Below, piece by piece: positions 1-8,900 of a stretch of 50,818 nucleotides of DNA. Source of the stretch: MED-G116 sp038107835 (lineage in GTDB: Bacteria; Pseudomonadota; Alphaproteobacteria; Puniceispirillales; Puniceispirillaceae); assembly GCA_038107835.1 (NCBI GenBank), contig JAYNHH010000016.1:1-50818 (forward strand), in the 5' to 3' direction. The position numbers and the translations under genes are program-made. How positions within the stretch are numbered: position 1 is the stretch's first letter; the number at the start of each line of letters is the position of its first letter. Below the pieces are notes generated by a model that was not told where the DNA came from, made no database searches, and saw only the letters and a list, made by a program, of their open reading frames with translations.

Positions 1-1138
1 AGCCACAGTTGAAATACAGCCCCTCGACATCGGTCTTCGAGATGATCGGCGAGGCATCGGGGCAGGTGTCGACAATGCCGCCCCAATGGCGCAGCATCCG
101 CAGGCGTGACAGCACCGGAAACAGCTCAACCGCCGCCGCCAGCATATGTTCTGGCACCGGGAAGGAGCCACGCTGGGCATAGGAATTGTATTTGTCGACA
201 CCGGCACCAAGCACCATCTCGCCCTTGTCCGATTGGCTGATATACATATGCACCGCATTCGACATGATCACCGTATCGAGGATCGGCTTGATTGGCTCCG
301 AGACAAGCGCCTGCAGCGGCCGGCTTGCGAGGGGCAGGCGGATATCGGCCATAGCCGCAATCACACTCGAATGGCCGGCAACGACACAGCCCACCTTTCG
401 CGTTTTGATGAAGCCGCGGCTGGTCTCAATCCCGATGATTTTGCCGCGCTCCCGGCGCAGCGCTGTCACCTCACAATTCTGGATGATGTCAACGCCCAGA
501 TCGTCGGCCGCCCGTGCATAGCCCCAGGCAACGGCGTCATGCCGCGCTGTGCCGCCACGTTTCTGCAGAAAGCCCCCCATCACCGGATAGCGGATCGACT
601 GGTCGATATTGATTGTCGGCACGAATTTCTTGATCTCGGCGGGTCCCAGAATGTCTGAGTCAATGCCATTCAGGCGGATGGCATGGACGCGGCGCGACAT
701 TTCGCGCAATTCATGCTCGCTATGCGCAATCGTCAGCACGCCGCGCTGGCTGAACATCACATTGTAATTCAGGTCCTGCGACATGCCTTCCCATAATTTG
801 AGCGCATGTTCATAGATCGCCGCCGACTCGTCCCACAGATAGTTCGAGCGGATGATCGTCGTGTTGCGGCCTGTATTGCCGCCACCAAGCCAGCCCTTTT
901 CGACCACGGCGATGTTTGTCATGCCATGCACGGCAGCCAGATAATAGGCGGTGGCAAGGCCATGGCCGCCGCCGCCGATGATCACGGCATCATATTCATC
1001 CCTGGGTGCGGCATCGCGCCAGGCGCGCTGCCAGTCCTGATGATAATTCATCGCCTTCCTGGCTATCGCGAAAGCGGAATATTTCGGCTTTCCGCCTGGC
1101 AGGCCGCGCTGTCCGCGGTCGGGCTGATGTGATGCCAT
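1..1138 (-). CDS. soxB: Sarcosine oxidase, beta subunit (5' part, runs off left edge)
   Basis: Reverse-strand reading gives about 379 codons of a protein normally a little over 400 long; the C-terminus lies outside the window. After a leader containing KYSAFAIARKA (residues 19-29) comes a dinucleotide-binding segment with VIIGGGGHGLATAYY (about 52-66), then GGGNTGRNTTIIRSNY (85-100) and GGTARHDAVAWGYARA (195-210). All three match heterotetrameric sarcosine oxidase beta subunits. The enzyme oxidatively demethylates sarcosine, passing the methyl group to tetrahydrofolate with FAD and covalent FMN. The His in RHDAVAW is the likely flavin-linking residue by family analogy. The ATG at 1138 is chosen because the following 30 residues belong to the family; a later ATG at 1051 would remove them. 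Partner subunits (alpha, gamma, delta) would lie left of the window. Confidence 0.93.
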   Translation of the reverse strand, partial: MASHQPDRGQRGLPGGKPKYSAFAIARKAMNYHQDWQRAWRDAAPRDEYDAVIIGGGGHGLATAYYLAAVHGMTNIAVVEKGWLGGGNTGRNTTIIRSNYLWDESAAIYEHALKLWEGMSQDLNYNVMFSQRGVLTIAHSEHELREMSRRVHAIRLNGIDSDILGPAEIKKFVPTINIDQSIRYPVMGGFLQKRGGTARHDAVAWGYARAADDLGVDIIQNCEVTALRRERGKIIGIETSRGFIKTRKVGCVVAGHSSVIAAMADIRLPLASRPLQALVSEPIKPILDTVIMSNAVHMYISQSDKGEMVLGAGVDKYNSYAQRGSFPVPEHMLAAAVELFPVLSRLRMLRHWGGIVDTCPDASPIISKTDVEGLYFNCG

Positions 1139-1586
1139 GATCCAGATCCCCTTTTGCCCCGGCCTCTTCCATCCTGCCGGTTGTTCAGCTCTGTGCCGAG
1201 GCCAGCGACACAGGGCGGTAAATCCCCATTGCCGCCACTCTTTGAGCCGTAAATTTGTGTGGCTGTCAATCTGCGACCACAAGCCGGGAATTCCTGTTCC
1301 CCCGACGACCTTGGGTTTGGCGCAATCGACACTGCGCTGCGTCTGAATGCCCCAGACCCCGCGCATTGCCGCATCATCTACCAGAACCGTGGCCAAAGTG
1401 AAACAGATAACATGCGGCGCTGCCGCCCCCGTTCTGGCATACATGCCGGCATGTGTGCGGGCAATATTCACCGTGCCGGACCCTTGACCCACGCCGCCAA
1501 GCAGATCACAGTCTAGACCAGTATTCATTCATTTATCCCAGTGATAGATTATTCATTAAAGTACCCACAGTGCCGGAGACAGACAG
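1139..1586. promoter_or_regulatory. Divergent intergenic region, soxB / M20 hydrolase
   Basis: This 448-bp gap separates two divergently transcribed genes and must hold both promoters. No open frame in it looks like a protein. It contains a 22-bp near-perfect palindrome (listed separately), a short GCGGC-GCT-GCCGC inverted repeat near 1414-1426, and an AT-rich stretch (about 1520-1565) with two ATTCATT words just upstream of the M20 start. I could not assign firm -35/-10 boxes. Confidence 0.5.
1437..1458. promoter_or_regulatory. 22-bp palindrome, candidate operator
   Basis: The core ACATGCC/GGCATGT is a perfect 14-bp inverted repeat with no spacer. The flanks GCAT and GTGC extend it to 11-bp arms with 10 of 11 positions pairing. 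It lies in the divergent gap, 129 bp upstream of the M20 hydrolase start and about 300 bp upstream of soxB. A dimeric regulator site controlling one or both genes is the simplest reading. A hairpin in the M20 leader RNA is the alternative. No regulator gene is adjacent in the window. Confidence 0.45.
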
Positions 1587-2756
1587 ATGGCCGTGATCAA
1601 TTCAATTGCTGACCGACAGGATGAAATGCGTGCCTGGCGGCATCTACTGCACCAACATCCCGAACTCAGCTATGAAGAGGTCTGGACCTCGAATTTCGTC
1701 GCTGAGAAGCTCGCCAGCTTTGGCCTTGAGGTGCATCGCGGGATGGGCAAGACGGGCGTTGTCGGCATCCTTCATGGCACCGGTACCAGCAGCCGGGCCA
1801 TTGGCCTACGCGCCGATATGGATGCCTTGCCAATGCAGGAACTCAACGGGTTTGACCATGTCTCGCAGACGCCGGGAAAGATGCATGCCTGCGGTCATGA
1901 CGGCCACACCACGATGCTTCTTGGCGCCGCACAATATCTGGCCGAGACACGTAATTTTGATGGCACCGTCTATTTTATCTTCCAGCCGGCTGAAGAAGGT
2001 GGCGGCGGTGGTGAGGCGATGATCAAGGACGGACTGTTTGAAAAATTTGATGTCGAGACCGTCTGGGGCATGCATAACTGGCCCGGCATGGACCAGGGCA
2101 GGGCCGGTGTGCATTCCGCCGCCTGTATGGCCGCCGCTGATATGTTTGACATGACCGTCACCGGTCTTGGTGGCCATGCCGCACAGCCGCATCTGACCGT
2201 GGATCCGATCCCCTGTGGCGCGGCCATTGTGCAGTCGCTCCAGACGATCGTCGCCCGCCGTGTCTCGCCTGTCGAATCAGGTGTTGTCACGGTCACCATC
2301 TTCGAGGCTGGTTCGGCCTATAATGTCATCCCGAACAGCGTGCGTCTTGCCGGCACTGCGCGCTCCTTCACCCCGGCCACACGCCAGCTTCTGGCCGATT
2401 CGATCCGCGACATTGCCGAGCAGACGGCCCGCACCTACAATTGTTCGCTGGAATTTGAGTGGATGCCCGGCTACCCCCCGACAGTCAATCACGCATCCGA
2501 GGCTGGCCGCGCCGCCGAGGTGATGCGCGGCCTTCTTGGGCCGGAGAATGTCGATACCGATGTCAGCCCGTCAATGGGTGCCGAGGATTTCTCCTACATG
2601 CTCGAGGAGCGGCCCGGTGCCTATATCTGGCTTGGGTCTGGCCCGGCACCGGCTGATGGCATGCTGCATAATGCGCGTTTTGACTTCAATGATGAGGTTC
2701 TGGCGCTTGGCGCATCCTACTGGGCGCGACTGGCCGAGAGCGAATTGCCAAAATAG
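1587..2756 (+). CDS. M20 family amidohydrolase / metallopeptidase (hippurate-hydrolase-like)
   Basis: A 389-residue cytosolic protein of the M20D type, a family that cleaves N-acyl or amide bonds of amino acids (hippurate, indole-acetyl amino acids and others). Visible motifs: LRADMDALPM near 74-83; the metal-binding HACGHDGH at 100-107 (Cys102 and His104 as ligands); the acidic pair in QPAEEG (Glu136, Glu137); His163 in GMHNW; and a late His in MLHNARFDFND near the C-terminus. The length is normal for the family. The start has only a weak upstream purine run (GGAGACAG). It is divergent from soxB, so a role in amino-acid or N-methyl compound catabolism is possible but only inferred. The actual substrate cannot be told from sequence. 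Confidence 0.9.
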   Translation: MAVINSIADRQDEMRAWRHLLHQHPELSYEEVWTSNFVAEKLASFGLEVHRGMGKTGVVGILHGTGTSSRAIGLRADMDALPMQELNGFDHVSQTPGKMHACGHDGHTTMLLGAAQYLAETRNFDGTVYFIFQPAEEGGGGGEAMIKDGLFEKFDVETVWGMHNWPGMDQGRAGVHSAACMAAADMFDMTVTGLGGHAAQPHLTVDPIPCGAAIVQSLQTIVARRVSPVESGVVTVTIFEAGSAYNVIPNSVRLAGTARSFTPATRQLLADSIRDIAEQTARTYNCSLEFEWMPGYPPTVNHASEAGRAAEVMRGLLGPENVDTDVSPSMGAEDFSYMLEERPGAYIWLGSGPAPADGMLHNARFDFNDEVLALGASYWARLAESELPK

Positions 2757-3030
2757 GCAGGGTGGCAGCCGCACCAGACGTTCCGCCCTGCCCAGACGCC
2801 GCATCATGCACCAAACGCCGTAAACTGCACAGGCGGCTGCCATCCGTCGCGCTACCTGATCTGTGGCTCAAAATCCAGTCTGGTCTACCAATCATTTCGC
2901 CCGCCCCCCTCCGGTGCGTGCTGGGCCAATGCCTGTCTGGTGTCGCCTGTCTGTTGCTTTTTGCAACCCGTCCGACATTCCTGTGCCGCATGCTTGTCCA
3001 GCCCATTGACTCAGCGTTCATTTGCTTTTA
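2757..3030. other. Intergenic region upstream of the imuA operon
   Basis: This is the bulk of a 333-bp gap with no convincing coding frame. A GGCAGGG/CCCTGCC inverted repeat lies just after the M20 stop (about 2757-2793) but has no T-run, so it is at best a weak terminator. A small perfect hairpin, GTTGC-TTTTT-GCAAC, sits at 2953-2967. The SOS promoter follows at the right end. Confidence 0.4.
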
Positions 3031-3045
3031 GAACAAAACATGAAC
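3006..3045 (+). promoter_or_regulatory. SOS promoter with LexA operator (GAAC-N7-GAAC)
   Basis: GAAC at 3031-3034 and GAAC at 3042-3045 are separated by seven bases (AAAACAT). This is the direct-repeat LexA box of alphaproteobacteria. It ends 44 bp before the imuA ATG. A -35-like TTGACT (3006-3011) lies 17 bp from TAGAAC (3029-3034), a weak -10 that overlaps the first GAAC half-site, so LexA would block RNA polymerase. The operator match is exact. The promoter boxes are my assignment. Confidence 0.85.
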
Positions 3046-3089
3046 AAACAAGTGAAATCAGCACATGAAGTGATCATGGAGGGCGCATT

Positions 3090-4322
3090 ATGGCGACCAC
3101 AAACCAATCGGTGACAGCGCCGCACATTCTCCGGCGCCAGCAGGGTCAAATCCCAGTGAAAATCCCAGTGAAAACCCCAGAAAAAAACCTGGGGAAAAAC
3201 CCCGGGAATCCCCCAGAACAATATTCTGAAAAACACCCCAAGGAGCAGTTCGGGGCAGAACAGTTCAGGACAATGGAAAATGCGGTGAAGAGAGACAGAT
3301 ATTTTGCCCAGAAAACCATCCAGAAAACCATCCGGAAAACCGCCTGGAACATGACCGGGCAAACCAGCGCTTCACCCACTGCCCGGCATCAGGCCTGTCA
3401 TCAGGCCCGGAATCAGAATTTCGCCCATCTGCGCCGCCAAATTGCGGTTCTTGACGGCCGCATGGCGCGGCCGCGGCTGGCCCTGGGAATTGCCGGCCTC
3501 GATTCGGCGCTTGCCGGTGGGTTGGCGCTGGGACGGGTGCATATGCTGTGCGCCAACTGGGCTGGGGCGCATGGTGCGTTGACCGGTTTTGCCATCTGTC
3601 TGCTGCGCCAGCTGTTGGCGTCGAATGGTCTTGCGCCAAATGCCCAAAAACCAGATCAGGCCCTGCACACAGACGGTGCGGTGGCGGGTCGCTGGGGGGC
3701 GGGGTCCGTGGGGCCCGAGGGACCTGTTGTCTGGTGTCCGGCGTCGCATGATGCGGCTGGCGGCATGCTCTATGCGGCGGGGCTGGCGGCGCTTGGGCTG
3801 GATCCATCGCGGTTGCTGATTGTCGACACGCCAAATCCGGCGCGCCGTCTGGCGGTGCTCGAGGATATTCTGCGCACCGACGGGCTGGCGGCGGTGGTTG
3901 CTGAATATGACGGCACGCGGCAATCGGCTGATTACTGGATGCGGCTTGCCCGCCGGACCCAGCTTGCCGCCGAGGCCAGCAAGACAACTGGCTTTCTGCT
4001 TGGCTGGACAGGTGCTGCCAGCGGTTTTGAGAGTCTCTGGCATGTCGCGCCAGCGCCCGATGACAGCAGCGCAGCAGACGCTACATGGAACAGCGTCTGG
4101 GACGTCGATCTCAAGCAGGTGCGTGGCGGCCGGCCATACAGCCTGCGGCTGGCATGGGATCCGCTCGACAATCGGCTTGCCGAACTGCCAGCCCGCTCCA
4201 GCCAGTTGACATTGGGCCAGTTGACGCCAGGCCAGCCTGTCAAACCCACATCATATGCCAGCCCAGCCATTCCCGATGGCAGCAACGGCCTCACCGGGCA
4301 TCAGGCCGGGCGTGCCGGTTAG
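3090..4322 (+). CDS. imuA: ImuA, RecA-like mutagenesis accessory protein, with repeat-rich N-terminus
   Basis: 410 residues; first gene of the imuA-imuB-dnaE2 cassette for DNA-damage-induced translesion synthesis. The RecA/SulA-like part starts near residue 110 (FAHLRRQIAVLDGR), followed by GIAGLDSALAGGLALGRVHML (133-153). The first ~100 residues are unlike the rest: lysine-, proline- and glutamine-rich and built partly from in-frame 12-bp tandem repeats (IPVK IPVK; QKTI QKTI RKT). The start at 3090 is favoured by GGAGGG six bases upstream and by its distance of 44 bp from the LexA box. ATGs at 3273 or 3351 would give a more typical length. Followed 11 bp later by imuB. Family role is established; the extension's role is unknown. 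Confidence 0.85.
   Translation: MATTNQSVTAPHILRRQQGQIPVKIPVKTPEKNLGKNPGNPPEQYSEKHPKEQFGAEQFRTMENAVKRDRYFAQKTIQKTIRKTAWNMTGQTSASPTARHQACHQARNQNFAHLRRQIAVLDGRMARPRLALGIAGLDSALAGGLALGRVHMLCANWAGAHGALTGFAICLLRQLLASNGLAPNAQKPDQALHTDGAVAGRWGAGSVGPEGPVVWCPASHDAAGGMLYAAGLAALGLDPSRLLIVDTPNPARRLAVLEDILRTDGLAAVVAEYDGTRQSADYWMRLARRTQLAAEASKTTGFLLGWTGAASGFESLWHVAPAPDDSSAADATWNSVWDVDLKQVRGGRPYSLRLAWDPLDNRLAELPARSSQLTLGQLTPGQPVKPTSYASPAIPDGSNGLTGHQAGRAG
3151..3206. repeat. Tandem 12-mers and strong hairpin inside the 5' end of imuA
   Basis: TCCCAGTGAAAA occurs twice back to back (3151-3162, 3163-3174). It is followed by A7 (3181-3187) and a stem CCTGGGG (3188-3194) / CCCCGGG (3200-3206) around an A5 loop. 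Read on the minus strand, this is a GC hairpin followed by seven T, which has the shape of an intrinsic terminator antisense to imuA. Confidence 0.6.
3309..3344. repeat. 12-bp tandem repeat, three units, in imuA
   Basis: CAGAAAACCATC at 3309-3320 and 3321-3332 is followed by the degenerate CGGAAAACCGCC at 3333-3344. The unit is four codons, so the repeat is in frame and encodes QKTI-like units. Copy number could vary by slippage without breaking the frame. Confidence 0.75.
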
Positions 4323-4333
4323 GTGTCTGTACC

Positions 4334-5980
4334 ATGGAACGTCTCATCATCCATGTCTGGTTTCCCTGGCTGGCGGCCGATCGGCTGCGCCAGAGCGGTG
4401 AAATTGACAGCCAGCAGACATTGGTCCTGACCAGCAGATATCAGGGGACTGATTATATTGATGCGCTCTGTCGGCGGGGCCAGCGCCGCGGCCTGCAAAT
4501 CGGCATGCGGCTTGCCGATGCGCGGGCGCTGTGTCCGGATCTGGTGTCACGCGTGACGGTACCGGCGGCAGATGCGCGGGACCTGCATCATCTGGCCCTG
4601 TGGGCGCGGCGCTATTCTCCTCTTACCGCGCCGGACCATGGCGTTGCCGGCTCTGCTGCAATCAACTCTGGTGCAGGGGCGATGATGGCAAGCGCCATTG
4701 CCAGGGATGGCGATGGCATCTGGCTGGATGTGGCCGGGGCGACGCATCTTCATGGTGGGTTGCGGCCATTGCTGGCGGATATGCTGTGGCGGTTGCGGCG
4801 TGCTGGCCTGCGGGCACGCCTTGGTGTGGCGTCAAGCTGCGGTGCGGCCTGGGGACTTGCCCGCTATGGGTGGGTGCAAAGCTGTCTGCCCCCATCAGAC
4901 AGGAAAACCAGCACCAGAGCGACGGCCGCATTGCTCGCGCCACTGCCGCTGGCGGCGCTGCGTCTTGATGGCCGCACTGTTACGGCAATGGCGACTGCCG
5001 GTTTGCGCCATGTTGGTGATATTCTGGGCATGCCGCGGGCGCCGCTGGCAAACCGCTTTGGCAGCCAGCTGATCGAACGGCTTGATGCCGCGCTTGGTCA
5101 TATCAATGAGAGCTTTTCCCCGATTGCCCCACAACGTCCGTTGCTGGCGGTGCTGAATTTTGCCGAACCGGTGTCAGCCCCTGATGATATCAGGGCAATC
5201 ATCCGCCGGTTGACCGGGGATATTGCTGACATTTTACAGCAGAATGGCCTTGCCACGCGGCGGTTGCGGCTTGGCTGGCAACGTGTTGACGGCGCCGTGC
5301 TGGTCCATGACACGCATCTGTCGCGCCCCGGCCGGGATGCCTCTGCCTTTCACCGGTTGCTGGCTGATGCTGGCGAGGCGATCAATCCGGAATTCGGTCT
5401 GGAAAGCGCCTGGATGGAGGCGCATGGCTGCAGCCCGCAAAGTCCGATTTGCCGTCGGTTTGATGAAGGGCTGACCACGGCCGAGAGCTATGCCAGCCTT
5501 GTTGACAGGCTGGTGGCACGGCTTGGCTATGGAACGGTACTGCGTCTGCGCCCACGGGCCAGCTGGCAACCTGAGGCAGCGCAATATATGGCGCTGCCTG
5601 ATATGGAGGACATGCCGGGTGGTGCCACTGCCGCTGACCCTGATGACATGTTCACCGCTGATGGTTGGCCGGCACAGCTTGCCACTGCTGCGCCGCGGCC
5701 CATCCGGCTGCTGCCGCATCCGCAGCCAGTGGCGGTGACGGCGCTGCTGCCTGATCATCCACCAGCCCTGTTTGTCTGGCGCAAAAAGACCCACCGGATC
5801 AGCCGCGCCAGCGGCCCTGAGCGGATTGCGCCAGAATGGTGGACGGCGCCACCTGGCACCCGGACCCGCGATTATTTCCGGCTTCAGGATGAAACGGGGG
5901 CGCGTTTCTGGGTGTATCGCGAGGGGCTGCCTGAACGCGGTGAGGATATCAACTGGTTTTTGCATGGGTTTTTTGCATGA
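4334..5980 (+). CDS. imuB: ImuB, Y-family polymerase-like protein
   Basis: 548 residues starting MERLIIHVWFPWLAADRLRQ, the typical ImuB opening, followed by GMRLADARALCPDL (about 57-70). It belongs to the Y-family polymerase fold. By family knowledge ImuB is not itself a working polymerase: it bridges ImuA, DnaE2 and the beta clamp during induced translesion synthesis. The ATG at 4334 is the first that gives this N-terminus. The open frame extends back to 4085, but that part overlaps imuA and looks like shadow sequence. It overlaps dnaE2 by the ATGA at 5977-5980, which implies translational coupling. Confidence 0.9.
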   Translation: MERLIIHVWFPWLAADRLRQSGEIDSQQTLVLTSRYQGTDYIDALCRRGQRRGLQIGMRLADARALCPDLVSRVTVPAADARDLHHLALWARRYSPLTAPDHGVAGSAAINSGAGAMMASAIARDGDGIWLDVAGATHLHGGLRPLLADMLWRLRRAGLRARLGVASSCGAAWGLARYGWVQSCLPPSDRKTSTRATAALLAPLPLAALRLDGRTVTAMATAGLRHVGDILGMPRAPLANRFGSQLIERLDAALGHINESFSPIAPQRPLLAVLNFAEPVSAPDDIRAIIRRLTGDIADILQQNGLATRRLRLGWQRVDGAVLVHDTHLSRPGRDASAFHRLLADAGEAINPEFGLESAWMEAHGCSPQSPICRRFDEGLTTAESYASLVDRLVARLGYGTVLRLRPRASWQPEAAQYMALPDMEDMPGGATAADPDDMFTADGWPAQLATAAPRPIRLLPHPQPVAVTALLPDHPPALFVWRKKTHRISRASGPERIAPEWWTAPPGTRTRDYFRLQDETGARFWVYREGLPERGEDINWFLHGFFA

Positions 5981-8900
5981 CCCGGACAGACCGGATGACT
6001 GCTGGCAGGATGCGCCAGCCTGCCTCGGCCGTGCTTGGCTGCTACAGCAATTTTACCTTTCTGACCGGTGCCGCGCATCCCGATGAAATGGTGGCAACGG
6101 CGGCGGCGCTTGGCTGGCAGGCGATTGGCATTGCCGATGTCAATTCGCTTGCCGGCATTGTCCGGGCGCATTGTGCCGCGCGTGATCATGACATCCGGCT
6201 TGTTGTTGGCGCGCGGCTGCGACTGGTTGATGGGCCGGACATCATCGCCCATCCACTTGATCGTGAGGGCTATGAATCGCTGTCAATGCTGCTGAGCGAG
6301 GCCAATCTGCGGGGCAGCAAGGCCGCCCCCATCATGCATCTTGCTGATCTTGCCCGCCTGTCTGCCAGTACGGCACTGCTGGTGATGCCGCCTACGCATC
6401 CGGCGCTGGATTATCAGGCCCAGCTTACCCAGCTCAGGCAGATTGTGGCGGGTCAGCTCTTCGCCGGGGCGAGCCTTTGTCGTGATGGTGCGGATCAGGC
6501 GCGTCTTGCGCTTCTCGGGGATATGGCGCAGGCGGCTGGTTTGCGGCTGACAGCGGCTGGTGATGCGCTTTACCATATCGCTGAACGGCGGCCGCTTGCC
6601 GATGTGCTGACCTGCATCCGCGAGAAACAGCTGCTGGACAAGGCAGGCCATCTGCTCTCGCGCAATGCAGAACGGCATCTGATCAGCCCGGAAGAGGCGG
6701 CGCGGCGCTGGCGGCATTGGCCTGATGCGCTGGCGGCGGCGGCTGATCTTGCCAGCCTGTGCAAATTCAGCATGTCTGACCTGTCCTATGAATATCCGGA
6801 CGAGGTTTCGCCAGGTGGGCGCAACGCCATGCAGGAGCTGGAATATCAGACATGGAAAGGGGCGCGTGATCGTTACCGCGATGGCATTCCGGCAAAGGTT
6901 GAGACCTATCTCAACCGTGAACTGGCCTTGATTGCAAAGCTGGAATTCGCTCCCTATTTCCTGACGGTTTTTGACATTGTCCGCTTTGCCAGGGGGCGCG
7001 GTATTCTGTGTCAGGGACGGGGGTCGGCGGCGAATTCGGCGGTCTGTTACTGCCTTGGCATCACCGCGGTTGACCCGGACCGCTCGCAGCCGCTGTTTGA
7101 ACGTTTCATCAGCGAGGCCCGGGGCGAACCGCCCGACATTGACGTGGATTTTGAACATGAACGCCGTGAGGAGGTGATCCAGCATATCTATGCCAAATAT
7201 GGCCGGTCGCGTGCCGGGCTTGCCGCCAGCGTGATCACCTATCGGCGGCGCAGCGCCCTGCGTGAGGTGGCCAAGGTTTTCGGTCTGAGCCGGGATGTGC
7301 AGGCAGCGCTGTCTGGCGAGGTTTGGGGCCGCGAGAAACAGGTGCTTGACGGTGCAGCGCTGCAGGCGGCCGGGCTTGATCCAGCCGACAGGCGGCTTGC
7401 CCTGGTGATGCGGCTTGTCGCTGACATCAGCCGCTTTCCCCGGCACCTCTCGCAGCATGTTGGCGGGTTTGTCATCACCCGGGGGCGGCTCGATCATCTC
7501 TGCCCGATCAGCCCGGCGGCAATGGAGGGGCGTACCGTTATCGAATGGGACAAGGATGATCTTGATGCGCTTGGACTGCTCAAGGTGGATGTACTGGCGC
7601 TTGGCATGCTCAGCTGTATCCGCCGCGCCTTTGACCTGTTGCGTCTGCATTACAACCGGCCACTGACGCTGGCATCAGTGCCGCCCGAGGACAAGGCCAC
7701 CTATGACATGCTGTGCGCTGGCCAGTCGGTTGGCGTGTTTCAGGTTGAATCGCGGGCCCAGATGGCGATGTTGCCACGGCTGCAGCCACGCTGTTTCCAC
7801 GATCTTGTCGTGCAGGTGGCGATTGTCCGGCCCGGCCCCATTCAGGGGGATATGGTGCATCCCTATCTGCGGCGGCGGGCTGGTCTTGAACGCATCAGCT
7901 ATCCGTCTGAGGATCTGCGTGCAGTGCTTGAACGCACGCTTGGTGTGCCACTGTTTCAGGAGCAGGCGATGCAGATTGCCATTGTCGCTGCTGGCTTTAC
8001 CGGCAGCGAGGCTGATCAGCTGCGCCGCGCCATGGCCACCTTCAAGAAAAATGGCGAGGTCAGCCGCTTTCGTGAAAAAATGGTCACTGGCATGACCGCG
8101 CGTGGCTATGACAGTGAGTTTGCGCTGCGCTGTTTCAAGCAGATCGAGGGGTTTGGCACCTATGGTTTTCCCGAATCACATGCTGCCAGCTTTGCGCTGC
8201 TTGTCTATGTCTCGGCCTGGATCAAATATCACTATCCGGATGTGTTTATCTGTGCGCTGCTCAATGCCCAGCCGATGGGGTTTTATTCACCCTCCCAGCT
8301 GGTTGCCGAGGCAAAGCGCAGCGGCATTCAGGTGCGTCCTGTCGATGTCGGTCATTCGACATGGGACAGCACGCTGGAACCGGACCCGCAGAACCGGCGG
8401 GGCCATCATGCACTGCGTCTTGGCCTGCGTCTGGTCAAGGGGTTGCCCCGCGGCGAGGGAGAGCGTATTGCCGCCAGCCGCCAGCAGCAGGAGGGACGGC
8501 CAGCCTTTGACAGCCTTGCTGATATCATGCGGCGGGCCGATGTGTCGGCCAATGCACTTCAGGCGATAGCAGCAGCAGACGGGTTTGCCAGCATGCGGGT
8601 GGACCGGCGGCAGGCGCAGTGGCAGGTGCGCGCGCTTGCCCGTCAACGCCTGCATGAAATGCCACTATTTGCACAGGCCGGCCGCCGCCATGACAGTGTT
8701 GCCGGCACCGAACCTGCTGTCAGCCTGCCATCTGCCAGCGGTGGTGAGGAGGTGGCCGCCGATTACCGCAGCCTCGGTCTGTCGCTCAAGGCACATCCGA
8801 TTACCATGCTGGCACCATCACTGCAGGCGGCAGGGTGGCAGAGCTGCGCCGTGGCACATGATGTGCGCGATGAAACACGTCTGCGGCTGGCCGGGCTGGT

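Noticed and set aside
1063..1377. 104-residue minus-strand frame upstream of soxB
   Set aside because: Overlaps the soxB N-terminus in another frame; no RBS or family features.
1139..1400. Glycine or SAM/SAH riboswitch upstream of soxB
   Set aside because: A short CTGTG/CACAG hairpin is present, but none of the conserved core motifs of these riboswitches could be matched.
6283..7650. 455-residue minus-strand open frame opposite dnaE2
   Set aside because: Entirely antisense to the highly conserved DnaE2 palm region; no domain features.
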